Part shown: positions 5,591 through 10,931 of the stretch, one piece after another | Position numbering within the stretch: position 1 is the stretch's first letter | How the letters are laid out: each line of letters opens with the position of its first letter | Virus record (IMG/VR): IMGVR_UViG_3300010368_000131 | Span: 1 to 21,843 of that record | Strand: one strand, 5' to 3' | Origin: a virus | DNA length: 21,843 nucleotides | Translations under genes and position numbers: made by a program | Notes under the pieces: model-generated | Seen by the model: only the letters and a program-made list of their open reading frames with translations | The model's database searches: none | What the model was told of the DNA's origin: nothing

Positions 5591-5622
5591 AACGCTTTAC
5601 AACATAACAAGAACGCTTTACA
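5591..5622 (+). repeat. 11-bp perfect direct repeat with 21-bp period
   Basis: AACGCTTTACA occurs at 5591-5601 and 5612-5622. The copies coincide with the -35 and -10 parts of the candidate promoter at 5596-5624, so a protein bound to them would compete with or contact RNA polymerase. The shared core TTTACA is the complement of TGTAAA in the GTGTAAA pair near 2568-2595, which also has a 21-bp period. Confidence 0.5.
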
Positions 5623-5624
5623 GT
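5596..5624 (+). promoter_or_regulatory. Candidate promoter for the recombination operon
   Basis: TTTACA (5596-5601), a 17-nt spacer, and TACAGT (5619-5624) stand 24 nt before the ATG at 5648, whose ribosome site is CTGGAGGG. Both hexamers lie in copies of the same 11-bp repeat. The -10 match is moderate. The rest of the gap 5393-5647 has no ORF of note and is AT-rich with repeats. Confidence 0.45.
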
Positions 5625-5647
5625 TAAGTTGTCTGGAGGGACAAATT

Positions 5648-5812
5648 ATGGATGAACTAAATCAAGTTGAGTATTCGGAGTGGCTGCGCTGGTGCGGCTA
5701 CGAAGACGCAATGATGTACGCAAATCCCCTGGATAGCGATCCAGATTATCTAGCGGGTTATGCAGAGGGTTATGTTGAACTAGAAATGGAGGGTGCAAGA
5801 AATGAAATGTAA
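5648..5812 (+). CDS. 54-aa acidic protein, unknown
   Basis: ATG at 5648 after CTGGAGGGACAAATT. The product is acidic and aromatic: MDELNQVEYSEWLRWCGYED, then YANPLDSDPDYLAGYAEGYVELE. The D-P-DY-AGY-EGY spacing looks like a small helical bundle. I recognise no family. It overlaps the next start by 11 nt and begins the operon that leads to the ERF recombinase. Confidence 0.65.
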   Translation: MDELNQVEYSEWLRWCGYEDAMMYANPLDSDPDYLAGYAEGYVELEMEGARNEM

Positions 5813-6098
5813 TGGATGCGGGACTGCGGTGGTCGATAACGACAAATACTGCTGGGATTGTGCGAACACTATACTGGTCGATAACGCACGCGAGAACATG
5901 AACTACCTTTGGGAGTTAATGCTTGGCGAATACCTGCCAGCTAAAGACAGCAAGGAAGCTGTCAAGCTCATGGAATCGCGTATGCGTGACATATTCGAGG
6001 CGTGTATTGATGAGAATAAAGAGGCGCTATTTCGCGCTGTAAACCGAGTGCTTCTTGAAGAGGCATTTCAAATCAAGGAGGGTCACAATGAAATCTAG
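5802..6098 (+). CDS. Small zinc-ribbon protein
   Basis: 98 aa from the ATG at 5802, with GGAGGG at 5788-5793 as ribosome site. The first 20 residues hold two CxxC-type knuckles (CNGC at 3-6 and CWDC at 17-20), a typical short zinc ribbon. The rest is helical and charged (ENMNYLWELMLGEYLPAKD; KEAVKLMESRMRDIFEACIDE). A nucleic-acid or protein adaptor role is the usual inference for such phage proteins. It lies 11 nt into the ERF gene start, implying coupled expression with the recombination genes. Confidence 0.7.
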   Translation: MKCNGCGTAVVDNDKYCWDCANTILVDNARENMNYLWELMLGEYLPAKDSKEAVKLMESRMRDIFEACIDENKEALFRAVNRVLLEEAFQIKEGHNEI

Positions 6099-6711
6099 TG
6101 AATCAATCGAAAAGCTGGCATTAGCATTATGCTCAGCACAGGGTGAGATGGGTGGAGCCGTTAAGGGCTCCGCTAACCCATTCTTTAAATCAAGCTACGC
6201 TGATCTTACGAGCGTAATTAAAGCAATCAAGGAGCCATGCTTTAAACACGGTTTGAGTTATGTGCAGCTACCACATCGAGACGGCAATTCAATCGGGGTT
6301 ACGACTCGATTGATTCACACCAGTGGCCAGTGGATCGAGCACGAGTTCACCTTACCGATGGTCAAGGGTGACCCACAGGCGGCGGGCTCTGCAATTACCT
6401 ATGCGCGTCGATACGCTCTACAGGCCCTGTTTGGAATTCCTGCGGTCGATGATGATGCGGAAAGCTCAATGCTTAGAGGTAATCAGGTTGATGAGTACCA
6501 GGCATTGTGCGACCAACTAGCCGACAGCATCGAAGCAATTAAAACAGGCATTGAAATCGGTGACTTAGTCATGGCGAAGGAAGCCTGGGACGAACTAACC
6601 GAAGAAGAAAAGATTGGTATTTGGAAGGCACCAAGCAAGGGTGGATGTTTCACCACCGAAGAACGGGCGATCATGAAATCGTCTGAATTTAGACAAGCAG
6701 CAGGAGAGTAA
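6088..6711 (+). CDS. erf: ERF-family single-strand annealing protein
   Basis: 207 aa from the ATG at 6088, preceded by AAGGAGGG. ERF proteins (prototype in phage P22) bind single-stranded DNA and anneal complementary strands, promoting genome circularisation or recombination. Diagnostic pieces are the N-terminal helix ESIEKLALALCSAQGEMG, NPFFKSSYADLTSVIKAI (30-47), LIHTSGQWIEHEFTLP (75-90), DPQAAGSAITYARRYALQALFGI (95-117) and the acidic DDDAE that follows. The C-terminal third (about 130-207) is helical and less conserved in the family. The next gene carries an SSB-like tail, a common partner arrangement. The longer frame upstream (from 6055) lacks a ribosome site. Confidence 0.92.
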   Translation: MKSSESIEKLALALCSAQGEMGGAVKGSANPFFKSSYADLTSVIKAIKEPCFKHGLSYVQLPHRDGNSIGVTTRLIHTSGQWIEHEFTLPMVKGDPQAAGSAITYARRYALQALFGIPAVDDDAESSMLRGNQVDEYQALCDQLADSIEAIKTGIEIGDLVMAKEAWDELTEEEKIGIWKAPSKGGCFTTEERAIMKSSEFRQAAGE

Positions 6712-6713
6712 TT

Positions 6714-6974
6714 ATGGAATACGATAACACTAATCGCGGGGTTTTATTTCGCAACGATAAGAAGGAAACTGAGAAGCACCCAGACATGACCGGAAGCCTA
6801 GACGTGGATGGGGTTGAATACTATCTATCTGGCTGGACAAAGACGTCGAAGCAAGGCAAGAAGTTTCTAAGTGTATCTGTATCACCGAAGCAGAAGGTGG
6901 CACAGCAACACGTACAGAAAGCCAAGCAGCAGTTTGAGCCAGAGGAGGACTTTAGTGATGACATCCCATTCTGA
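6714..6974 (+). CDS. Small protein with SSB-like acidic C-terminal tip
   Basis: 86 aa, two bases after the ERF stop, with AGGAGAG just upstream. The N-terminal part contains NRGVLFRNDKKETEKHPDMTGSLDVDGVEYYLSGW and TSKQGKKFLSVSVSPK, an OB-like beta pattern I associate with a small conserved phage protein family of unknown function. The last eight residues are DFSDDIPF, nearly the DDDIPF tip by which bacterial SSB recruits its partners. From this I infer a single-strand-binding or SSB-mimic role with the ERF protein. It is shorter than true SSB (about 170 aa). The next gene starts inside its last 17 nt. Confidence 0.75.
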   Translation: MEYDNTNRGVLFRNDKKETEKHPDMTGSLDVDGVEYYLSGWTKTSKQGKKFLSVSVSPKQKVAQQHVQKAKQQFEPEEDFSDDIPF

Positions 6975-7158
6975 CATCGGGAAGTTCATCAGGGTTCTTC
7001 AGGCAGAGCGCGGTATGACAAACGAACAATTGGCAGATCATTTAGGTGTGTCACGTCAAACGGTGACCAACTATCGAAACGCTAGTGATATGAAAATATC
7101 AACGTTTGTCAGTGTATTGAGTGTTCTAGGTGCTAAGCCTGGGGATTTCTTTAAGTAA
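6958..7158 (+). CDS. XRE-family (Cro/CI-type) DNA-binding regulator
   Basis: 66 aa from the ATG at 6958, with GAGGAGG at 6942-6948. The frame runs further upstream but only inside the previous gene. A lambda-repressor-type helix-turn-helix covers nearly the whole protein: IGKFIRVLQAERGMTNEQLADHLGVSRQTVTNYRNASD (7-44), with the recognition helix near SRQTVTNY, and a last helix ISTFVSVLSVLGAKPGDFF. No oligomerisation domain is present, as in Cro-size regulators. It is followed by a 306-nt non-coding gap with inverted repeats, so autoregulation or control of the next operon is plausible. Confidence 0.85.
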   Translation: MTSHSDIGKFIRVLQAERGMTNEQLADHLGVSRQTVTNYRNASDMKISTFVSVLSVLGAKPGDFFK

Positions 7159-7166
7159 AAAGAGGT

Positions 7167-7182
7167 GCCCCCCGAAGGGGGC
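7167..7182 (+). terminator. Strong GC hairpin, possible attenuator rather than classical terminator
   Basis: GCCCCC (7167-7172) pairs perfectly with GGGGGC (7177-7182) around a CGAA loop, 9 nt after the regulator stop. It lacks a following U-tract (TTGCAC follows), so intrinsic termination would be weak. The C arm could instead pair with the G7 run at 7200-7206, giving two mutually exclusive structures. A termination or RNA-stabilising role is inferred. Confidence 0.4.
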
Positions 7183-7432
7183 TTGCACTGGAGGGGTGCG
7201 GGGGGGTATCATTGATGTGCGAAGCAATGATGTAGTAAGTTTACCACACAGTTAACCAACCACAACATTGAATCGCAGAGATTAACGGGCGTTAGGCCGA
7301 GGAACCTGAGAACCTCGGAGCGGAGTTGACCCTCTCCATGATGCGCCCCTAGATGCCGAGAGCAGGTAGCTAGGATAGATGTCAAGATTCGATACGTTAA
7401 TCAAAGCTCGTCATTACTAAATTTGTTATTGT

Positions 7433-7446
7433 TGTCCGATAGGACA
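7433..7446. promoter_or_regulatory. 14-bp palindrome, candidate operator
   Basis: TGTCC-GATA-GGACA is a perfect two-fold symmetric site 18 bp before the next ATG (7465). It is near the right size for a small XRE-type dimer, and such a protein is encoded 275 bp upstream. I found no second copy close by and no clear promoter hexamers around it. Confidence 0.4.
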
Positions 7447-7464
7447 TCAAAAGGGTAAGTGTGG

Positions 7465-7638
7465 ATGGATATTTATGAAAGGATTGTTAATGGTATGAAA
7501 GATAAAGATACAGATTATGTCTCTATCTTAGTTACCGAAGATGGTATTGATCTATTCACATCGTTAGATTCAGAGGACTTAGGTAACTTGTTAACCGAAA
7601 TCCTTATGATGCAAAAGGAAGCAAGTACAGTTCATTAA
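7465..7638 (+). CDS. 57-aa acidic protein, unknown
   Basis: ATG at 7465 with AAGGG about 8 nt upstream; first gene after the structured gap. The product begins MDIYERIVNGMKDKDTDYVS, followed by a beta-like ILVTEDGIDLFTSL and an acidic helix (DSEDLGNLLTEILMMQKEA), suggesting a beta-hairpin with flanking helices. No family recognised. It precedes the winged-helix gene by 12 nt and probably shares its transcript. Confidence 0.6.
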   Translation: MDIYERIVNGMKDKDTDYVSILVTEDGIDLFTSLDSEDLGNLLTEILMMQKEASTVH

Positions 7639-7650
7639 GCTGGAGGGCGT

Positions 7651-7842
7651 ATGAATCAGAATCAACAAATCCTAAAACACATTCAAGAGCATGGCTCTAT
7701 CAATCCCCTAATGGCGCTAGAACGATATGGGTGTATGCGCCTGGCTGCACGTATATCTGAATTACGTGAGAAGGGACACAAGATAGAAACCAGAATCATG
7801 AAGTCACATAACAATAAAGCGTATGCGGAGTATTACCTATGA
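7651..7842 (+). CDS. Small winged helix-turn-helix protein
   Basis: 63 aa with CTGGAGGG before the ATG. The sequence follows a well-known short phage wHTH pattern: ILKHIQEHGSINPLMALERYGCMRLAARISELREKGHKIETRI. Helix 1 is followed by S-NP-ALE-YGCMRLAARI as the recognition region, and then by a beta-wing around GHKIETRIM. Proteins of this type sit in replication and recombination operons of many Gram-negative phages; their DNA targets are mostly unknown. The TGA overlaps the next ATG (ATGA). Confidence 0.8.
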   Translation: MNQNQQILKHIQEHGSINPLMALERYGCMRLAARISELREKGHKIETRIMKSHNNKAYAEYYL

Positions 7843-8129
7843 ATGCCACGGACATAATGAAAATTGCCAGTGAGTTTGGCTTTAAAATTATTGACGAATT
7901 TGATACTTGGGCTAGATCAGATTGTGATGATTACCGTTTTAATGAGGAAAAATCTAAAGCGCTATACACCGATGGAGACATGGGAGTCGCAATCATTCAG
8001 CTAAGCGAGATTGATGCAGATGCTGGTCTTATGGTTGAGTTGGTTGATTGTAGATATTGTAATTTTGATATGTTGCAACTCGGCTGTCTGCACTTTTTAC
8101 TTCTGGAATCACAAGATGATATTGAATAA
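7839..8129 (+). CDS. 96-aa acidic protein, unknown
   Basis: Starts by an ATGA overlap at 7839. The product has a helix (DIMKIASEFGFKIIDEFDTWA), an acidic loop (RSDCDDYRFNEEKSK), a probable sheet (GVAIIQLSEIDADAGLMVELVDC) and a C-terminal helix (MLQLGCLHFLLLESQDDIE). Net charge is clearly negative and it has four cysteines without a CxxC pair. No family recognised. It overlaps the following gene by 14 nt. Confidence 0.6.
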   Translation: MNATDIMKIASEFGFKIIDEFDTWARSDCDDYRFNEEKSKALYTDGDMGVAIIQLSEIDADAGLMVELVDCRYCNFDMLQLGCLHFLLLESQDDIE

Positions 8130-8493
8130 TGGAGAGGAGTGGGAAGCAGATGACACAGACATTATACAGTGGCAAAAGGTTTATCCAGCGGTCGATGTAT
8201 TCGCGGAACTTGCAAAGATGGAGAGTTGGCTCGACGCGAACCCCAAAAAAAGAAAGACGAAGACTGGCATCAAAAAATTTGTTAACTCTTGGTTATCACG
8301 AGCGCAAGACCGAGGCGGCTCATCTCCTCTTGCGAGTCCTACCAAGAAATCCCTACGCGATAGATCGAATCTGGACGATCTTACTGACGTGACTTGGGTA
8401 GAGGGGCCTCTCAAAGCACACATGATTAACTACTTTATTAATAAATACGGACAGGCTTATGACGGGGATACCGTCTATAGAGAGGGCTCATGA
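8116..8493 (+). CDS. Phage protein resembling the C-terminal part of replication (O/DnaT-type) proteins
   Basis: 125 aa from the ATG at 8116. The conserved core is WQKVYPAVDVFAELAKMESW followed by LDANPKKRKTKTGIKKFVNSWLSRAQDRGG (about residues 20-70). This YP-VDV-EL-KM-WL-ANP-KRKT-GI-WL-R-QDRGG pattern is one I know from the ends of phage replication-initiation and primosome-loader proteins. Here the N-terminal DNA-binding domain of those proteins is absent, so it may be a stand-alone loader fragment or a distinct small protein. The upstream ribosome site is weak, which makes coupling to the gene before likely. A competing ORF at 8129-8392 in another frame was rejected. Ends in ATGA with the next gene. 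Confidence 0.65.
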   Translation: MILNNGEEWEADDTDIIQWQKVYPAVDVFAELAKMESWLDANPKKRKTKTGIKKFVNSWLSRAQDRGGSSPLASPTKKSLRDRSNLDDLTDVTWVEGPLKAHMINYFINKYGQAYDGDTVYREGS

Positions 8494-8864
8494 AGCCACG
8501 ATACAAACTTCAGGATGCCGTTGACCAGGTTCTTAACTCCAACCTATACAAATCCGGTGAAGCGTTCACTATCACCGAGATGTTTGAAATTTGTACAACG
8601 GTTGGATATGAAAGTAGAATGTCCGAAGTTTTGCGTATTATGCACGAGCATGGGCAGGTATCCGCGATCGGTGCAAAGATGGATTTAATGTATCGAAAGC
8701 CTGGGGAAAACTACATGAGGAAACCGATAGTCAGTGAAGTGGCCGAGACATTACGCGATGGAGATATTGTCGGAGCCCTCACGGGAGAAGCGGCAAGAGA
8801 TGCTCTTATCCGTGCCGGAGTGTTATCGAGAGTTAGTTCGCTTGCATGTGGTGATAGCCTATGA
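8490..8864 (+). CDS. 124-aa protein, unknown, possibly winged-helix-like
   Basis: Starts by an ATGA overlap at 8490. The first 75 residues look ordered: YKLQDAVDQVLNSNLYKSGEAFTITEMFEICTTVGYESRM, then SEVLRIMHEHGQVSAIGAKMDLMYRKPGENY. This helix-helix-strand pattern could be a winged helix. The last 40 residues (from about 8740) are Ala/Gly/Asp-rich and overlap a different frame (8758-8919) that itself looks protein-like. The C-terminus could therefore be a frameshift remnant or part of a true overlap. Ends in ATGA at 8861. Function unknown. Confidence 0.6.
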   Translation: MKPRYKLQDAVDQVLNSNLYKSGEAFTITEMFEICTTVGYESRMSEVLRIMHEHGQVSAIGAKMDLMYRKPGENYMRKPIVSEVAETLRDGDIVGALTGEAARDALIRAGVLSRVSSLACGDSL

Positions 8865-8919
8865 ATCCGCAAAGCGTTTACGAAAAGCTAACAAAGGTGG
8901 GAGAAGAGTGGGCCGATAG
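8758..8919 (+). CDS. Alternative-frame small ORF overlapping two genes (uncertain)
   Basis: 53 codons from an ATG at 8758 (frame open to 8734) overlapping the end of the 124-aa gene and the start of the 108-aa gene in the third frame. The product SEPSREKRQEMLLSVPECYR, then ELVRLHVVIAYESAKRLRK, has the R-L-VPE-R-V-HV-A helix pattern of small phage proteins I have seen, more protein-like than the overlapping tail of the 124-aa frame. No good ribosome site is visible. It may be a genuine overlapping gene, or the original C-terminus displaced by a frameshift. Confidence 0.35.
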   Translation: MEILSEPSREKRQEMLLSVPECYRELVRLHVVIAYESAKRLRKANKGGRRVGR

Positions 8920-9187
8920 GGAACAGGCCGCTAATATCCTTGAAGGTACTTTGAAATCTGTTAAAGCCAGCATCGCATTACAACACAAAGACAAAGGGTG
9001 TGGTGTGGCTGAAGCAGAGATGCGAGCGGAGTCTGACGAGCAGTACATAGAAACCCGCTTTAAAGCCATAGAGGCGCGCTCAGAGGCGATTAAAGCCAAG
9101 GTAAGGTATCAGGCCGCCCAAGCCTATATCGACGCTTGGAGAACCGTAGAAGCCTCAGAACGTGCAGCTAATAGAGTGCAGGTATAG
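8861..9187 (+). CDS. Coiled-coil phage protein, unknown
   Basis: 108 aa starting by ATGA at 8861. It is nearly all helix: EEWADREQAANILEGTLKSVKASIAL, then EAEMRAESDEQYIETRFKAIEARSEAIKAKVRY, and AYIDAWRTVEASERAA, rich in Ala, Glu, Lys and Arg with heptad-like spacing, so a long coiled coil. Helical proteins with an EEWAD-A-LLE-T-K and AEAEM-A pattern are common in Gram-negative phage early regions; no role is assigned. The next gene starts 3 nt after the stop. Confidence 0.75.
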   Translation: MNPQSVYEKLTKVGEEWADREQAANILEGTLKSVKASIALQHKDKGCGVAEAEMRAESDEQYIETRFKAIEARSEAIKAKVRYQAAQAYIDAWRTVEASERAANRVQV

Positions 9188-9189
9188 TT

Positions 9190-10365
9190 ATGAGTGATTG
9201 GGGTGGATTGCTAGAGTTCTGTGAGACAGATAGGCAAAGGGAAATAATCGAACTAAGACGACAGGGCTTATCTGTTAGACAAGTTTCCGAAAGAGTCGGG
9301 ATTGCTGGGCGCAATGTTCAATCGGCTTGCAGTAGAGTAAGGGCAGCCGCCGCTAGGCAAGGCTATTCCCCTGAGCACGATATGCACCACACGGTGCCCG
9401 ATGGCTATAGAGTCAAGGGAACGTCCACGTTATACAAAGATGGCGAGCCTACAATCCAGTGGGTCAAGTCTGACATAGACAATGAGCGTCAAATGCAATT
9501 GATGCGCGAAGCTATTGAGGCGCTCACTGAAGAGATCAAGCCAGAGCCAAAGGTAGATAAGCCAAAGGTTAAGAAGTCCGAGCTGTGCAACATGTACGTT
9601 ATAACGGACTACCATGCAGGGCTCTTGGCCTGGCATGAAGAGACCGGAGCTGACTGGGACTTGCAGATAGCCGAGGACACTTTGGTTAAATGGTTTGCCC
9701 AAGCTATTGAGCAAAGCCCACAAGCCGATGTCGCAGTGTTCGCTCAACTCGGTGATTTTTTGCATTTCGATAGTCTAGAAGCAGTCACTCCCGCAAGTCG
9801 GCATATTCTTGATGCAGACAGTAGATTTCAAAAGCTGGTCAGGACAACCATTCGTGTGATTCGTAGGGTTATCAGAATGCTTTTAGACAAGTATCCCAGC
9901 GTTCATGTGAAGTGGTGTGACGCAAACCACGATCCCGCCAGCAGCGCTTGGATGCGTGAATTCCTAGTGGCTCTGTATGACAATGAGCCGAGGATTGAGG
10001 TCGATAATACGGCTGACACTTATTACTGTTTTGAATGGGGCAAGACGGCCCTATTTTTTCATCACGGCCACAAGCGCAAGGTGGCTAATGTGGACTCGGT
10101 ATTCGCGGCAAAGTTCAGAGAGGTATTCGGCAGGACTGAACACGCCTACGCGCACATGGGTCACTACCATAGCATTGACGTTAAAGAGACAAACCTAATG
10201 CTTGTCACTCAGCACAGGACGCTCGCTGCACCCGATGCTTATGCAAGCCGTGGCGGTTGGATGTCAGGCCGAGAGGCGCAAGTGATTACTTATCACAAAG
10301 AGTTTGGCCAAGTGGGTAGCCAAACTATCAGCTATAAAATGATCGAAAGGGAGACAGTAAAATGA
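9190..10365 (+). CDS. Helix-turn-helix / calcineurin-like metallophosphoesterase fusion
   Basis: 391 aa. The N-terminal 55 residues form an HTH (REIIELRRQGLSVRQVSERVGIAGRNVQSACSRV). A linker with a Lys/Pro/Glu-rich stretch (116-130) follows. The C-terminal metallophosphoesterase domain shows the two-metal motifs in order: DYH (D140, H142), GDF (G188-D189), NHD (246-248), HHGH (291-294) and GHYH (324-327). The motifs are complete, so it should be catalytically competent as a phosphodiesterase or phosphatase; the substrate is unknown. Such HTH-phosphoesterase fusions occur in many phages and are sometimes labelled oxidoreductase by database carry-over, which the motifs do not support. It lies between a helical protein and two small zinc proteins. 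Confidence 0.88.
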   Translation: MSDWGGLLEFCETDRQREIIELRRQGLSVRQVSERVGIAGRNVQSACSRVRAAAARQGYSPEHDMHHTVPDGYRVKGTSTLYKDGEPTIQWVKSDIDNERQMQLMREAIEALTEEIKPEPKVDKPKVKKSELCNMYVITDYHAGLLAWHEETGADWDLQIAEDTLVKWFAQAIEQSPQADVAVFAQLGDFLHFDSLEAVTPASRHILDADSRFQKLVRTTIRVIRRVIRMLLDKYPSVHVKWCDANHDPASSAWMREFLVALYDNEPRIEVDNTADTYYCFEWGKTALFFHHGHKRKVANVDSVFAAKFREVFGRTEHAYAHMGHYHSIDVKETNLMLVTQHRTLAAPDAYASRGGWMSGREAQVITYHKEFGQVGSQTISYKMIERETVK

Positions 10366-10544
10366 TTGCACTTATGATTTGCGACGATTGTAATCAGCAG
10401 ATGACTGAAATATTTACAGCGCAGGATGACTTTCGATTAAAGGGCTGGATGTGCGAGTCGTGCTTTCACTTCGCCCCAGCAATCGGCAGAGAAAAAAAAT
10501 GGACAATGGAGGATAGGGATGGCGATCAAGAGGGACGCAGCTGA
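10362..10544 (+). CDS. Small zinc-finger protein
   Basis: 60 aa starting by ATGA at 10362. Two CxxC knuckles are present, CDDC at residues 7-10 and CESC at 31-34, separated by about 20 residues, consistent with one zinc ribbon. The C-terminus is hydrophilic (EKKWTMEDRDGDQEGRS) and overlaps the start of the next gene by 26 nt. Likely a nucleic-acid or protein adaptor; no family name can be given. Confidence 0.7.
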   Translation: MIALMICDDCNQQMTEIFTAQDDFRLKGWMCESCFHFAPAIGREKKWTMEDRDGDQEGRS

Positions 10545-10902
10545 CAAATGGTTTAGCGATGTTGTAAGGTTTAAAGGATACTGTGAGCACTGTGGTCGAT
10601 CAGACCTTAGACTTGAGTGTTGTCATATTCACGGCAGACGTAAGAAGATATTACGATGGGACTTAATGAATGCAGTTTGTATGTGTAGTGGGTGCCATAG
10701 ACATATGACAGAAAATCCGACTAAGTTTGTTAAATGGTTAGAGCAATACTTCGGCCCCGCCCATTTAGATATACTCCAAGAAAAAAGCAATGGAATACTA
10801 AAAGCAAACGAAACAGTTAAAAAGGATATTGCAAAACACTATCGAGAGGAGTATAAAAAGATGGAGTGTGACCAATCCTATTCCCCGCAGAGTTACACTT
10901 AG
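10519..10902 (+). CDS. ninG: NinG/HNH-like zinc nuclease
   Basis: 127 aa from the ATG at 10519, with GGAGG 9 nt upstream. It has CEHC (22-25), a CHIHGRR segment (35-41), RWDLMNAVCMCSGCHRHM (46-63) and then helices (FVKWLEQYFGPAHLDILQEK). This is the arrangement of the phage NinG (Rap) and small HNH-type proteins: two zinc-binding Cys pairs around a His-rich catalytic loop. NinG of lambda supports Red/RecBCD-type recombination as a Holliday-junction or branched-DNA nuclease. With ERF and an SSB-like protein upstream, a joint-molecule processing role is a fair inference. A generic HNH endonuclease is the alternative. It is the last gene of the plus-strand block. Confidence 0.75.
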   Translation: MAIKRDAADKWFSDVVRFKGYCEHCGRSDLRLECCHIHGRRKKILRWDLMNAVCMCSGCHRHMTENPTKFVKWLEQYFGPAHLDILQEKSNGILKANETVKKDIAKHYREEYKKMECDQSYSPQSYT

Positions 10903-10911
10903 TTACTCCAT

Positions 10912-10931
10912 GCCCCTTCGGGGGCTTTTTT
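10912..10931 (+). terminator. Rho-independent terminator ending the plus-strand block
   Basis: GCCCC (10912-10916) and GGGGC (10921-10925) form a 5-bp GC stem around a TTCG loop (the very stable UUCG tetraloop), followed by six T's (10926-10931). It lies 10 nt after the last plus-strand stop. The T-tract overlaps the stop codon of the converging lysozyme gene (10930-10932), so read-through in either direction should be limited. Confidence 0.85.

Larger units (their letters stand above)
7159..7464 (+). other. Non-coding gap with several inverted repeats and a G-rich run
   Basis: No convincing ORF or tRNA is present. In order there is a GC hairpin (7167-7182), a G-rich run at about 7190-7206 that could pair with the C6 arm of that hairpin, a 7-bp inverted repeat ATCATTG/CAATGAT (7208-7231), CCGAGG/CCTCGG (7297-7302 and 7313-7318), CCTAG/CTAGG (about 7348-7352 and 7370-7374), and a TGTCC/GGACA palindrome just before the next gene. 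The density of pairing suggests a structured leader RNA, an attenuator or a small RNA. It matches no RNA family that I recognise. Confidence 0.45.

Noticed and set aside
6323-6520. 65-aa ORF inside the ERF gene in another frame
   Set aside because: No ribosome site and a Ser/Arg-rich shadow of the conserved ERF sequence; unlike the methyltransferase case there is no recognised product pattern.
7370-7402. TTCGA-containing segment considered as a tRNA T-loop
   Set aside because: The flanking bases do not form a T-stem and no acceptor or anticodon arm can be folded around it.
8129-8392. 87-aa ORF starting by TAATG in a different frame from the replication-like gene
   Set aside because: Its product is Arg-rich and without any recognised pattern, whereas the overlapping frame 8116-8493 shows a YP-VDV-EL-KM-WL-ANP core typical of phage proteins.
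9430-9765. 111-aa minus-strand ORF opposite the phosphoesterase
   Set aside because: Antisense to conserved metal-binding motifs and without ribosome site.
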